NCBI RefSeq assembly: GCF_001618865.1
Contig: NZ_CP015136.1
Location: forward strand, 6,607,001 to 6,671,000
Length of the DNA: 64,000 nt
From: Luteitalea pratensis
Lineage (GTDB): Bacteria > Acidobacteriota > Vicinamibacteria > Vicinamibacterales > Vicinamibacteraceae
Reading direction: 5' to 3'
The position numbers were made by a program, and so were the translations under genes. This document shows positions 1-8,411 of the stretch, piece after piece. The notes under the pieces were generated by a model, which had not been told where the DNA came from, searched no databases, and worked only from the letters and a program-made list of their open reading frames with translations. Each line of letters starts with the position of its first letter. The first letter of the stretch is position 1.

Positions 1-1
1 G

Positions 2-595
2 ATCATCACGGCAACCGCGAGCGAGCGCATCGCGCGGTTCGCGTTCCGGCACGCCGTCGACAACGGCCGCCGGAAGATCACGGCGATCCACAAGGCCAAC
101 ATCATGAAGCAGGCCGACGGCCTCTTCCTGCGCAGCGCGCGGATGGTGGCCAAGGAATTTCCCGACGTGAAGTACGACGAGAAGATCGTCGACAACGCGT
201 GCATGCAACTGGTGATGCGACCGGAGCAGTTCGACGTGCTCCTGCTGCCGAACCTGTATGGCGACATTGTCTCGGATCTCGGCGCGGGACTGGTTGGCGG
301 CCTGGGGGTGGTGCCGGGAGCGAACCTGGGCGAACGGTCAGCGGTGTTCGAGGCCGTGCATGGCAGCGCACCAGACATTGCCGGCCTGGACGTCGCCAAT
401 CCGACGGCCCTGCTGCTCTCGGCGCTGATGATGCTCCGGCACATCGGCGAGCGCACGCCGGCCGATGTCATCTTCGGCGCGGTGAGTCGCGTGCTGGCTG
501 CGGGCGCGACGCTGACCCGCGATCTGGGCGGTACAGCGAGCACGACGCAGTACACCGACGCCGTCGTCGGCGAGATTCACGCGCATCGGAGTTAG
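2..595 (+). CDS. icd: NAD-type isocitrate dehydrogenase, 3' part
   Basis: Partial gene entering from the left edge; about 197 C-terminal codons are present, read from base 2. The family oxidatively decarboxylates a 2-hydroxy-acid; the NAD isocitrate dehydrogenase branch serves the TCA cycle in the cytoplasm. Visible motifs are ITATASERIARF at the left edge, the catalytic-lysine segment HKANIMK, the metal-binding aspartates in LPNLYGDIVSDL, and the nucleotide-binding HGSAPDIAG followed by NPTALLLSA. The run DNACMQLVMRPEQFDV is typical of NAD-isocitrate dehydrogenases rather than 3-isopropylmalate dehydrogenase (LeuB), which is the main alternative. The stop codon is TAG at 593-595, immediately followed by a palindromic repeat. 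The missing N-terminus prevents a full cofactor assignment. Confidence 0.85.
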   Translation: MITATASERIARFAFRHAVDNGRRKITAIHKANIMKQADGLFLRSARMVAKEFPDVKYDEKIVDNACMQLVMRPEQFDVLLLPNLYGDIVSDLGAGLVGGLGVVPGANLGERSAVFEAVHGSAPDIAGLDVANPTALLLSALMMLRHIGERTPADVIFGAVSRVLAAGATLTRDLGGTASTTQYTDAVVGEIHAHRS

Positions 596-599
596 GTAG

Positions 600-687
600 G
601 GACCGCTCTCCGAGCGGTCCATCGCCGCGCGAAAGACGCAGCGGTTCTGGTCCGCTGCGGGAGAGGGACGCCTCGGAGAGGCGTCCC
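600..687. repeat. Two hairpin repeats (H family)
   Basis: Two perfect inverted repeats fill much of the spacer: ggaccgctc-tcc-gagcggtcc at 600-620 and gggacgcctc-gga-gaggcgtccc at 665-687, each with a three-base loop. The same hairpins, flanked by gtaggg or ccctac, recur at 26020-26130, and a relative lies at 58711-58741. There is no T-run, so these look like dispersed palindromes rather than classical terminators. Confidence 0.8.
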
Positions 688-734
688 TACCTTACCCGGG
701 GGATGCGGCATCCGTGCTGCTACACTCGTGAGTC

Positions 735-1859
735 GTGATTGGCGAGGACCTGCGGCAGGCGGTACTGGCGCGTGAAGACGTGCGGCGCCTCTACGAGCCG
801 CCAGACGGCGATCCGGCCGCGCTCCCGCGGATCGAGGGCTACCTCGAGGAACTCCGCGCCACGCAACGCCACTCCATCTACCGCGCGCTGAAGCACCCGC
901 TCTACCCGATTCTCCGCAAGGTGGAACGCGTGGCAGAGGGCCTCCCGCATCTCCGCAAGGCACTCGACACCGGCCGTGTCGTCTACGTCTCGAACCACAA
1001 GAGCCACCTCGACTACCTGGTCGAGCTGTTGATACTCGAGGATTTCGACCTGCGGCCGCCGATCATCGCCGCGGGCATCAACCTGTTCGGCGGTGCGCTC
1101 GGCCTGCTGCACAAACACGTCACCGGTGCGATTCCGATCCGGAGAGGCGCGCGCGATGCGGCCTACCTGGTCACGCTGAAGGCGTTTGTCGCGGAACTGC
1201 TGCAGTCGCACGACCTGTTCTTCTACCCGGAAGGTGGCCGCAGCTACAGCGGCGAACTGAAGACCGCCAAGACGGGCCTGTTCAACGCCATCGTGCTGGC
1301 CGAGGTGCCGGTGCTGCACATCGTGCCGGTGGCCATCGCGTACGACCTGGTGCTCGAGGATCGGATCCTTGCGCCGCAGGTGACCAAGGGACGGCAACGG
1401 CCGTTCTCGCGCGAACTCGCCGAGATGGTCGGTACCGCCGTCGGTTATCAATCGCGCGCCTTCGTCACGTTCGGCGCACCAGTGACGCTGACCGGCGGTG
1501 AGTCCCGATCGCGTCGCGACGTGATCGACCTTGCGCAGACCGTGCTCGCCGCCGTCGGCCGGCTGCACAAGGCGCTGCCGACGGCGCTGGTGGCGTCGGT
1601 GATGCGTCCCTCGATGCCCCGTGGCGAGCTCGTGGCGGCCGTGCAGGGATTGATCGATCGGCTCGCGGACAGCGGCGCCAACCTCGGTACCACGAACGGC
1701 GCGGAAGCGGTAGAACAGGCGCTTGCCCTTTTCGAGGAGCGGGGTGTGCTGCAGCCCGAAGGGGACATCGTCCGCGTGCGCGACCGTTTCGTGCTGCGCT
1801 ACTACGCCCGCCAGCTGAAACACCTCCTCGTGCCGGCGCGTCCCTCGTCCGAGGCATGA
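735..1859 (+). CDS. PlsB-like glycerol-3-phosphate acyltransferase
   Basis: A 374-residue protein of the LPLAT/PlsB superfamily, expected to acylate glycerol-3-phosphate (or a related acceptor) at the membrane in phospholipid synthesis. The HX4D catalytic motif is NHKSHLD around residue 88. The substrate-binding motif FYPEGGRS lies near residues 163-170, followed by TGLFNAI and VPVAIAYD. It is much shorter than E. coli PlsB (about 800 residues), matching the compact PlsB-type proteins. The start is GTG at 735; no in-frame ATG upstream fits better. The stop overlaps the start of the next gene by four bases (ATGA), so the two are probably co-translated. It could also be a 1-acylglycerol-3-phosphate acyltransferase; the family call is firm, the acceptor is not. 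Confidence 0.8.
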   Translation: MIGEDLRQAVLAREDVRRLYEPPDGDPAALPRIEGYLEELRATQRHSIYRALKHPLYPILRKVERVAEGLPHLRKALDTGRVVYVSNHKSHLDYLVELLILEDFDLRPPIIAAGINLFGGALGLLHKHVTGAIPIRRGARDAAYLVTLKAFVAELLQSHDLFFYPEGGRSYSGELKTAKTGLFNAIVLAEVPVLHIVPVAIAYDLVLEDRILAPQVTKGRQRPFSRELAEMVGTAVGYQSRAFVTFGAPVTLTGGESRSRRDVIDLAQTVLAAVGRLHKALPTALVASVMRPSMPRGELVAAVQGLIDRLADSGANLGTTNGAEAVEQALALFEERGVLQPEGDIVRVRDRFVLRYYARQLKHLLVPARPSSEA

Positions 1860-2791
1860 TCGACGCGCTCTCGAAGGCGGCCTTCGGCACGCTGGCCGGG
1901 AGTACGACGCTGAAGCGACTGGCCAGCCGCTACGGCATGCGCGGCGATGGCGGCTTCGCCCGGCGCTTCGTGGCCGGCGAGCACATCGATGAAGCGATTG
2001 CCGCGGCCCGCAGTGTCGAGGCCCAGGGACTCTCGCAGACACTCGACCTGCTTGGCGAGAGCGTCGCGAGCGAGGTGGAGGCCAGCGCCGCCACCAACGC
2101 TTACCTCGAGATGATCCCGCGTATCGCCGAGGCCGCCATCGGCCGCAACATCTCGATCAAACTGACACAACTCGGCCTGGACCAGTCTCCCGACATCGCC
2201 GGGCGCCACCTCGGAACCATCCTCGCCCGTGCACACGACGAGGCGTTCTTCGTCCGCGTGGACATGGAGAACTCGCCATACGTCGAGGACACGCTGACGC
2301 TCGTCGAGGCGGCGTGGCACGAGGGGCTGACCAACGTCGGCGTAGTGCTGCAGTCGGCCCTCAAGCGAAGCGAGAGTGATCTGGATCGGGTGCTCGCCCT
2401 CGGGATGCGGGTTCGCCTGGTGAAGGGTGCCTACAAGGAGCCCGCGTCGCTGGCGTGGCAGTCCAAGGCCGACGTGGATGCCGCCTATGTCCGGATGCTG
2501 GAGCGCCTGCTCGCCCAAGGGCGGTTCCCGGCCATCGCGACGCACGATCCGGCGATGATTGCCGAAACATGCCGGATCGCAGGGACATCCGGCCTGGCGG
2601 CGTCGGCCTTCGAGTTCCAGATGCTTTACGGCGTGCGCCGCGACCTCCAGGCGGCCTTGATGCGCGATGGGTTCGGTGTCCGTGTCTACATTCCGTACGG
2701 GCGCGAATGGTTCCCATACTTCATGCGTCGCCTTGGTGAACGCCCCGCGAACGTCGGGTTCGTCCTGAAGAGCTTGGTCCGCGATCGCTGA
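1856..2791 (+). CDS. Proline dehydrogenase (monofunctional PRODH)
   Basis: A 311-residue FAD-dependent proline dehydrogenase that oxidises L-proline to pyrroline-5-carboxylate, passing electrons to the membrane quinone pool. The family signature runs through the protein: LDLLGE near residue 60, SIKLTQLGL near 100, RVRLVKGAYKE near 190, ATHDP near 228, FEFQMLYGVR near 250, and the C-terminal block YIPYGREWFPYFMRRL followed by ERPAN. This is the short, single-domain form found in Gram-positive bacteria, Deinococcus and Acidobacteria, not the large bifunctional PutA; no P5C dehydrogenase gene is adjacent. The ATG overlaps the stop of the upstream acyltransferase by four bases, implying translational coupling although the two functions have no obvious metabolic link. 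Confidence 0.93.
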   Translation: MIDALSKAAFGTLAGSTTLKRLASRYGMRGDGGFARRFVAGEHIDEAIAAARSVEAQGLSQTLDLLGESVASEVEASAATNAYLEMIPRIAEAAIGRNISIKLTQLGLDQSPDIAGRHLGTILARAHDEAFFVRVDMENSPYVEDTLTLVEAAWHEGLTNVGVVLQSALKRSESDLDRVLALGMRVRLVKGAYKEPASLAWQSKADVDAAYVRMLERLLAQGRFPAIATHDPAMIAETCRIAGTSGLAASAFEFQMLYGVRRDLQAALMRDGFGVRVYIPYGREWFPYFMRRLGERPANVGFVLKSLVRDR

Positions 2792-2991
2792 GCCGTTGGT
2801 AGTTATGGGACTTCGCGTCCGCTAGCATTCCCGCCCCACTCCCCGGCCTGCCACCCGCCCCGCAGGGCTGGCACGGTCCTCGCTTTGTTTCCAGCCGTTC
2901 GCTAGTCGTCATCCACAGCGTTCAATCGGACGAGGGCACACGCGCAGGCTCCCCAGCGCCCGCGAGTCCCCGGTCAGGGAGGAAAGACACC

Positions 2992-3267
2992 ATGGCCAGC
3001 GAGGCTCAGGCCACCCAGTTCACCACGACGTTCCCCGCGCTTCGTGCGCGCGGCCGATCGTTCTCGGAGCACACCACCCGTGTAGGCGTCTGGCTGCGTC
3101 AGTCACTGTGCGGACTGAATGGTCACGATCGCTACCTGCACGTTGAAGGTTCGCGCGTCACGCTGCGTTGCGTTGGGTGCAAGCACGACTCGCCGGGCTG
3201 GGAGACGGGCGGTCGCGCCTACCAGCGTACGCACGCGGGCGACCCGAATCGGCACCGCATCCGCTGA
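2992..3267 (+). CDS. Small putative zinc-ribbon protein
   Basis: A 91-residue protein of unknown function. The start is supported by a strong ribosome-binding site (gggaggaaag) seven to eight bases upstream of ATG. Possible metal ligands are C40, H45, C60 and C63: the core reads CGLNGHD, then LRCVGCKHDSPGW, so a C-x4-H and C-x2-C pair could form a zinc ribbon. There is no signal peptide or membrane segment, and the N-terminal 35 residues and C-terminal 20 look disordered and basic. I believe similar short 'CGLxGHD…LRCxxC' proteins occur in Acidobacteria, but I cannot verify a family name. It stands alone, with a 200-base spacer upstream and hairpin repeats downstream. Confidence 0.65.
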   Translation: MASEAQATQFTTTFPALRARGRSFSEHTTRVGVWLRQSLCGLNGHDRYLHVEGSRVTLRCVGCKHDSPGWETGGRAYQRTHAGDPNRHRIR

Positions 3268-3327
3268 CGCGACGGCGCCGACCGACTGTTGCCAGATCGG
3301 TAGGCGTCCGCCTTCAGGATTCGGGGG

Positions 3328-3389
3328 GCGTCGACCTTCGGGTCGACGCGTGCCAGCCGATTGATAGGCGTCGACCTTCGGGTCGTCGC
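3328..3389. repeat. Two TTCG-tetraloop hairpins (K family)
   Basis: The unit gcgtcgacc-ttcg-ggtcgacgc forms a perfect nine-pair stem closed by a C(TTCG)G tetraloop at 3328-3349. A second copy at 3368-3389 differs at one base. Each is preceded by a short ggggg- or tagg-containing leader. They lie in the 250-base spacer 3268-3517, between the small zinc-ribbon gene and the 3' end of the opposing M20 peptidase gene. No T-run follows on the + strand, so a role as a Rho-independent terminator is uncertain. Confidence 0.75.
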
Positions 3390-3517
3390 GCGAAATGTCA
3401 GCGTGAAGGGTGCCGTCTTCGTCCGGCACTGCGAAAAAGGTCCTCACCGCGGCGACACATTTCGGCTTTTCGGGGCATTCGTGGATTTCTGCCGTGAGCT
3501 GGCCACGCGACCTGGCG

Positions 3518-4651
3518 TCAGCCGAGAAACTGTCTCGCCAGGGCGGCGAGCGTGAACGCGCACTCGTCGACGCTGGACAGCTCGACGTACTCCACCGGGC
3601 TGTGCAGGCCGGCGCCACGCGGGCCGAAGATGACGGTGGGAATGCCGGCGCCGCCGAAGATCGCGGCGTCGGTCCAGTAGGTCATGCCGCTGATCCGCGC
3701 CTCGAGCCCGCGCGCCCGCCCGGCGACGACGAGCTGCTGCGGCAACTCCGCGGCCTGATCGAGATCGTAGCCGGGGCGCTCCACCACGAGGCGCACGTCG
3801 GCACGGAACTCCGGGTCGTTCTTGCGCAGCACGGCCAGCATCTGTTCGACCTCGTGCAGCGCCCGCGCGCCGTCTTCACCGGGCAGCGTGCGGCGTTCCA
3901 TGAACAAGCGGCAGTGCGCCGGGTACACACTCGCCTCGGTGCCTCCGGCAATGGTCGAGGCGTGCAGCGAACCACTCCCGAGCAAGGGATGCGTCGGCCT
4001 GGCGCGCAGTTCCTGGTCGAACCGTTCGAGCACGCCGAGCACACGGCCCATCGCGAGGATCGCGTCGCGTCCCTCGTCCGCGCGGCTGCCATGCGCGGCC
4101 TTGCCGAACGTCTGCAGCTCCAGCCAGGCGAATCCCTTGTGCGCCACGGCGACACTCAGGTCCGTCGGTTCGGTGATCACCGCACCATCGGCGCGCCAGT
4201 CGCGCACGAGGGCTTCGGCCCCGATGCTCGCGTACTCCTCGTCGGCGACGCCGGCGACGAGCACGCGGCCCTTCGCCAGGCCCTCTGCCGCGAGTAGCCG
4301 CACGGCGCCAACGCACGCGGCAACACCCGCCTTCATGTCCTGCGTGCCGCGGCCATACAGTCGTCCGTCCCGTTCGACGGGCGTGAACGGGCTGTCCATG
4401 CCCTCGACGCCCACGGTGTCGAGGTGACCACACAACAGCAACGTCGGCCCCGGCTGCGCGCCTTCGAGCACGCCGACGACATTGGGGCGGCCGGGAGCGG
4501 CCTCGGTCACGGTGACGTCGAGGCCGGACTCGCGCAGACATGCGGCCAGGCACGCCGCGGCATCGGCCTCGCCAGGCGCGCCGGGCACCAGCGACGGGTT
4601 CACGGAGTTGATGGCGACCAGGTCGCGCAGCAACTGGCGGGCGCGTTCCAC
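3518..4651 (-). CDS. M20 family metallopeptidase (ArgE/DapE type)
   Basis: A 377-residue cytoplasmic zinc amidohydrolase of the ArgE/DapE/CPG2 family. Conserved elements in order: CGHLDTVGV (metal ligand His and catalytic-core Asp), GRGTQDMKAG (bridging Asp), ADEEYAS (catalytic Glu-Glu), a lid-domain insertion with GGTEASVYP, and a C-terminal FGPRGAGLHSPVEYV containing the final His ligand. The substrate could be N-acetylornithine, succinyl-diaminopimelate or another N-acyl amino acid; no arginine or lysine pathway genes are nearby, so I do not assign a name. It begins one base after the stop of the beta-propeller gene at 4653-5744, so the two almost certainly share one transcript. That pairing hints at peptide or acyl-amino-acid turnover. 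Confidence 0.85.
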   Translation of the reverse strand: MERARQLLRDLVAINSVNPSLVPGAPGEADAAACLAACLRESGLDVTVTEAAPGRPNVVGVLEGAQPGPTLLLCGHLDTVGVEGMDSPFTPVERDGRLYGRGTQDMKAGVAACVGAVRLLAAEGLAKGRVLVAGVADEEYASIGAEALVRDWRADGAVITEPTDLSVAVAHKGFAWLELQTFGKAAHGSRADEGRDAILAMGRVLGVLERFDQELRARPTHPLLGSGSLHASTIAGGTEASVYPAHCRLFMERRTLPGEDGARALHEVEQMLAVLRKNDPEFRADVRLVVERPGYDLDQAAELPQQLVVAGRARGLEARISGMTYWTDAAIFGGAGIPTVIFGPRGAGLHSPVEYVELSSVDECAFTLAALARQFLG

Positions 4652-4652
4652 G

Positions 4653-5744
4653 TCAGGGCTTCCAGCGGGCCGTGAAGATGTTGGTGTCGCCCCGTGTCTT
4701 CTGCTGCCGGTTGGACGCGAATACGAGCGCCTTGCCGTCGGGCGAGAACATCGGAAACCCGTCGAAGTCGGGGTGGTGCGTGACCTGCTCGAGTCCGGAG
4801 CCGTTGGCGTCGATCAGGAACAGGTCGAAGTTGCGGCCCTTCACGTTGTGCAGATTGGACGAGAAGATCAACCGCTTGCCGTCAGGCGTCCAGAACGGCG
4901 CGAAGTTGGCTGCGCCGTTGTTGGTGATCTGGCGCAGCTGCGAACCGTCCGCGTTCACGATGTACAGCTCGGTCGAAGTCGGGCGCCACAGGCCTTGCTT
5001 GAGCAGCGCGAAGTACTCGGTGAACTCGGGAGTGCCGGCCTGCGGGTGGCGGCCGCGGAAGGCGATCTGCGTGCCGTCGGGCGAGTAGAACGCGCCGCCG
5101 TCCGGGCCGGGGAGGTTGGTCAGGCGCTTCACGTCCGACCCGTCGCCGGCCATGGTGTAGAGCTCCATGTCGCCGTCGCGCACGCTCGTGAACACGATGC
5201 GTCCGTGCGGCCCCATCGTCGCCTCGGCGTCGTAACCAGGCGTCCTGGTCAGCGCCACGGCCCCCGATCCGTCGGCGTTCGCCTTGTAGATGTCGTAGCC
5301 ATCGAAGATCGGCCACACGTAGCCCTGCGCCATCGAGGGCCGCTCGGGACACGCGGCGGCCTTGCCGTGCGTCGACGCGTAGGTGATCTGCCTGGCGTCC
5401 GTGGTGAAGAAGCCGCACGTCGTGCGTCCCTCGCCATTGCTCACCCGGCGCCGGTCGGTGCCGTCGATCTTCATCACGTACATCTGGTCGCAGGAGACCG
5501 GATCGGGCGATGACTGGAAGATCAGGTGCGTACCGTCGGGCGAGAAATAGGCCTCGGCGTTCTCGCCCTTGTCGGTCAGCATGCGGATGTCGGCCAGGTG
5601 GCCCTCGAGTGCACCGAGGTTGGCCGGAACCGGCGGCATCGCCGGCGCATGCGGCGGCTGTGCCATCAGAAGCGTGTCAGGGCGCAGCAGGCCCGCCGCC
5701 GCGAAGGCAACGGTCGCGGCCACGAGGGTCGAACGAACATTCAT
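4653..5744 (-). CDS. Secreted TolB/PD40-type beta-propeller protein
   Basis: A 363-residue protein with an N-terminal signal sequence (residues 1 to about 29, ending near LLMAQP) followed by repeated PD40 blades. Blade signatures of the form 'SPDGTxLIF' are visible as SPDGTHLIFQSS, YSPDGTQIAFRG, TPDGKRLIFSSN and SPDGKALVFASN, consistent with a six-bladed propeller as in TolB or the N-terminal domain of DPP-IV enzymes. There is no hydrolase domain, so it is likely a periplasmic binding or scaffold protein. Its stop lies one base before the start of the M20 peptidase gene. It is divergently oriented from the SDR gene at 5786, with 41 bases between. Confidence 0.82.
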   Translation of the reverse strand: MNVRSTLVAATVAFAAAGLLRPDTLLMAQPPHAPAMPPVPANLGALEGHLADIRMLTDKGENAEAYFSPDGTHLIFQSSPDPVSCDQMYVMKIDGTDRRRVSNGEGRTTCGFFTTDARQITYASTHGKAAACPERPSMAQGYVWPIFDGYDIYKANADGSGAVALTRTPGYDAEATMGPHGRIVFTSVRDGDMELYTMAGDGSDVKRLTNLPGPDGGAFYSPDGTQIAFRGRHPQAGTPEFTEYFALLKQGLWRPTSTELYIVNADGSQLRQITNNGAANFAPFWTPDGKRLIFSSNLHNVKGRNFDLFLIDANGSGLEQVTHHPDFDGFPMFSPDGKALVFASNRQQKTRGDTNIFTARWKP

Positions 5745-5785
5745 ACGGCCGAGGATAGCATCGGCAGGCTGCTACGATCCGGCCG

Positions 5786-6571
5786 ATGACCGACCGCCGG
5801 ACCGCCGTGATCACGGGTGCCTCCTCGGGCATCGGCGAGGCATGCGCCCGGGCCTTCGCGCGCGAGGGACTGCACGTCGTGCTCGCGGCGCGGCGCCTCG
5901 AACAGCTCGAGCGCGCCGCTGCTGCCATCACCGCAGCCGGCGGCATCGCCAGCGTCGTGCCCTGCGACGTCACCGACCCCGTCCAGGTCGACCGCGTCGT
6001 CGCGGTAGCACTCGAGAGTACGGGACGGCTCGACGTGATGGTCTGCAATGCCGGGCTCGGCTTCAACGGCCGCCTCGAAGAGACCAGTGCCGAGACCATG
6101 CGACGGCTGATGGAGGTCAACTACTTCGGCACGTTCCACGCGGCGAAGGCCGCCGTCGCGCATTTCCGCACCGCCGGCCGGGGGCACCTGTTCATCATGT
6201 CCTCGATCGTCGGGCGCAAGGGCGTGCCGCGGATGAGTGCGTACGCCGCGAGCAAGTTCGCACAGGTCGGGCTCGGCGAATCGGTACGCGCCGAGTTGGC
6301 CGGCACTGGCATCCACGTGACGATGGTCTATCCGATCAGCACCGAGACGGAGTTCCGGCGCGCGATGGTGCGCGAATGGGGCCAGGACGTCGCCGGCGCG
6401 GGTCCACGGCAGTCGCCCGATCACGTCGCCGCCGCGATGGTGCGGGCCTTGCGCCGGCCACGCGCCGACATCTATCCCCTGCGGCTGTCGCGCATCGTGC
6501 CCGCGGCCGCGGCGCTGCTGCCCGGACTGGCCGACTGGGTGTCGACGCGGTTGACGCGGAAGCCCAGGTAA
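5786..6571 (+). CDS. Short-chain dehydrogenase/reductase
   Basis: A 261-residue classical SDR. The NAD(P)-binding glycine motif TGASSGIG lies at residues 10-17, the structural CNAGLG near 90, the catalytic serine in IMSSIVG near 138, and YAASK near 152 gives the Tyr-Lys pair. The length is standard for the family. The C-terminal region is hydrophobic (RIVPAAAALLPGL), as in SDRs that act on membrane or lipid substrates, but the substrate cannot be read from the sequence. It is divergent from the beta-propeller gene and followed by repeat tracts before cca. Confidence 0.88.
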   Translation: MTDRRTAVITGASSGIGEACARAFAREGLHVVLAARRLEQLERAAAAITAAGGIASVVPCDVTDPVQVDRVVAVALESTGRLDVMVCNAGLGFNGRLEETSAETMRRLMEVNYFGTFHAAKAAVAHFRTAGRGHLFIMSSIVGRKGVPRMSAYAASKFAQVGLGESVRAELAGTGIHVTMVYPISTETEFRRAMVREWGQDVAGAGPRQSPDHVAAAMVRALRRPRADIYPLRLSRIVPAAAALLPGLADWVSTRLTRKPR

Positions 6572-6572
6572 T

Positions 6573-6634
6573 ACCGGGTACCGGGTGCCGGGTTCCGGGT
6601 TCCGGGTTCCGGGTTCCGGGTTCCGGGTTCCGGA
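6573..6634. repeat. gggtacc/gggttcc heptamer array (A family)
   Basis: Nine tandem seven-base units start two bases after the SDR stop codon. The first two are gggtacc and gggtgcc and the rest gggttcc, so six identical units adjoin two variants. Related arrays occur at 20384-20452, 43928-43966 (inside a gene) and 57688-57714. Confidence 0.85.
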
Positions 6635-6667
6635 AGGCGAAACGACGCGAGATCGACGGCAACCGTG

Positions 6668-6696
6668 CTTGAGACCTGAGACCTGAGACTTGAGAC
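6668..6696. repeat. gagacctgagacttgagac repeat (B family)
   Basis: Three to four copies of a degenerate seven-base unit (gagacct / gagactt) lie just upstream of the cca start codon. The same word occurs in both orientations at 37699-37756, 43550-43626, 57737-57768 and 58441-58470. Confidence 0.8.
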
Positions 6697-6712
6697 GCGG
6701 CGACAGGAACGC

Positions 6713-8092
6713 ATGGAGACACAGGTCGATTCACTTTCGCTCGCTCGCGCCATCGCGGAGCAGGTGCGCGCCTGCGGCGGCCGCGCCCTGGTCGTGGGTG
6801 GCTTCGTTCGCGATGCCCTGCTCGGCCACCCCTCCAAGGATCTCGACGTCGAGGTCTTCGGCCTGCCCGCCGCCGAGCTGAAGACGTTGCTCGGGCAGTG
6901 GGGCGCGGTCAACACGGTCGGCGAGAGTTTCACGGTCTTCAAGGTGCAGGGTCTCGACGTATCGCTGCCGCGGCGCGAGTCCAAGGTCGGGCGGGGCCAT
7001 CGCGGCTTCGAGGTCCACGGCGATCCCTCCCTGCCGTTTGCCGAGGCCGCACGCCGGCGCGACTTCACGATCAACGCCATGGGCTGGGATCCGCTCACCG
7101 GCGAGTACCTGGATCCGCACGGCGGGCGCGACGACCTGGCGCAACGCGTGCTGCGAATGGTGGACGGCCGGACCTTCGGCGAGGACAGCCTCCGCGTCCT
7201 GCGCGCCCTGCAGTTGGCTTCGCGATTCGAGTGCAGCGTCGACCCCGGCACGCGCGACGTGTGCCGCGCCACGCCACTCGACGATCTCGCCGCCGAACGC
7301 GTCTGGGGCGAGGTCGAGAAGCTGCTGTTGCGCGCCGCGCGGCCCTCCATCGGCCTGCACCTCGCCCGCGACCTCGACGTCGTCTCCCGGCTCTGGCCGG
7401 CACTCGAGGCACTGGCCGGCTGCCCGCAGGATCCGGAATGGCACCCGGAGGGCGACGTGTGGACGCACACGTGCATGGTCGTCGACCAGGCAGCTTCGCG
7501 TAAGGAAGGATTCTTGTATCCGGAGCAGGTCAGCCTGATGGTCGGTGCCCTGCTCCACGATATCGGCAAGCCGCTCGTGACCGCGGTGATCGACGGGCGC
7601 ATCAGGTCGCCCGGCCACGAGGGCGAGGGCGTGCCACTCGCGACTGGCCTGCTCGATGCGTGGCAGCTGCACACGCTGGACGGCTACCCGGTGCGCGCGC
7701 AGGTGCTCGGCCTGGTGGCCTGGCACATGCTGCCCGGGTCGTGGTCGAAGGCGGCCGAGCCGGTCTCGGATGGCGCGTTCCGTCGCCTCGCCAGGAAGGT
7801 CGACATGGTGTTGCTGGCGCGGCTCGCCGAGTCCGACTGCAACGGGCGCAGCGGCACCTTCGACTGCTCGTTCGGCCAGTGGTTCCTGGATCGCGTCGAG
7901 GCGCTCGGCGTCGAACACGCCCCGCCCGCGCCGCTGCTGCTCGGCCGGCACCTGATTGCCCTCGGCGTGGCTCCCGGCCCCCGGATGGGCGATATCCTTC
8001 GTGACGTCTATGAGCAACAGCTCGACGGTGTCGTGGCGACTGTGGAGGACGCGCAGGTGGCGGCACGTGCCATCCTCTCCGGCAACGCGTGA
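6713..8092 (+). CDS. cca: tRNA nucleotidyltransferase / polymerase with HD domain
   Basis: A 459-residue class II nucleotidyltransferase, predicted to add or repair the 3' CCA end of tRNAs. The head domain carries VVGGFVRDALLG (residues 27-38) and the metal-binding pair in KDLDVEVFG (D43, D45). RRRDFTINAMGWD and DPHGGRDDL follow, then the neck signature FGEDSLRVLRALQLASRF. A C-terminal HD phosphohydrolase domain has LLHDIGKP near residue 281. This architecture is shared by CCA-adding enzymes and HD-containing poly(A) polymerase-like enzymes, so the exact specificity is inferred. ATG at 6713 follows a gacagga-type ribosome-binding site. B-family repeats lie directly upstream. Confidence 0.88.
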   Translation: METQVDSLSLARAIAEQVRACGGRALVVGGFVRDALLGHPSKDLDVEVFGLPAAELKTLLGQWGAVNTVGESFTVFKVQGLDVSLPRRESKVGRGHRGFEVHGDPSLPFAEAARRRDFTINAMGWDPLTGEYLDPHGGRDDLAQRVLRMVDGRTFGEDSLRVLRALQLASRFECSVDPGTRDVCRATPLDDLAAERVWGEVEKLLLRAARPSIGLHLARDLDVVSRLWPALEALAGCPQDPEWHPEGDVWTHTCMVVDQAASRKEGFLYPEQVSLMVGALLHDIGKPLVTAVIDGRIRSPGHEGEGVPLATGLLDAWQLHTLDGYPVRAQVLGLVAWHMLPGSWSKAAEPVSDGAFRRLARKVDMVLLARLAESDCNGRSGTFDCSFGQWFLDRVEALGVEHAPPAPLLLGRHLIALGVAPGPRMGDILRDVYEQQLDGVVATVEDAQVAARAILSGNA

Positions 8093-8411
8093 TCGCTGGT
8101 CCAACCGACTGCGGGGCCGGCGCGCAACTTGCCACCAGGATCGAGCGTCGCGAACACGGTGAACGCGTTCCCGGTCTGCGTCTGCAGCGCCAGGCGGCTG
8201 CGGCCGAGCCTTTTGAGCCGCGTGGGCCTCGTGCGACGGCCGGTGGTCGCAACGTGCGGTCCGCCGGGGCCTCCGTTCGGTCGTGTGTCACTCCCGTATG
8301 CAGGAGGCGCACGCCCGTCACAGAGGAGCCAGGACGCCCCACGCCGCTTCGGCCTGCGGGTCGACGGACGTACTGGTGGCGATTCGTTGAACGCCCGCGG
8401 AGGCGGGGCCT
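8093..8411. other. 319-base spacer before the DegP-like gene
   Basis: No convincing gene on either strand. Several frames are open, but only because of the high GC content; none has a start with a ribosome-binding site plus recognisable protein content. The 3' end has gcggaggcgg just before the ATG at 8412, a plausible ribosome-binding site. No word repeats of the kinds found in other spacers were seen here. Confidence 0.5.

Noticed and set aside
6573..6696. Simple sequencing or assembly artefact
   Set aside because: Different words recur in many unlinked spacers in both orientations and with variations; a single artefact would not give such a mosaic. Long-read confirmation would still be useful.
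8093..8411. Minus-strand coding remnant (frame with a TLDPGGKLRAGPAVGW-type stretch)
   Set aside because: The frame stays open into the antisense of cca with no start or ribosome-binding site; the protein-like look is likely chance in GC-rich DNA.
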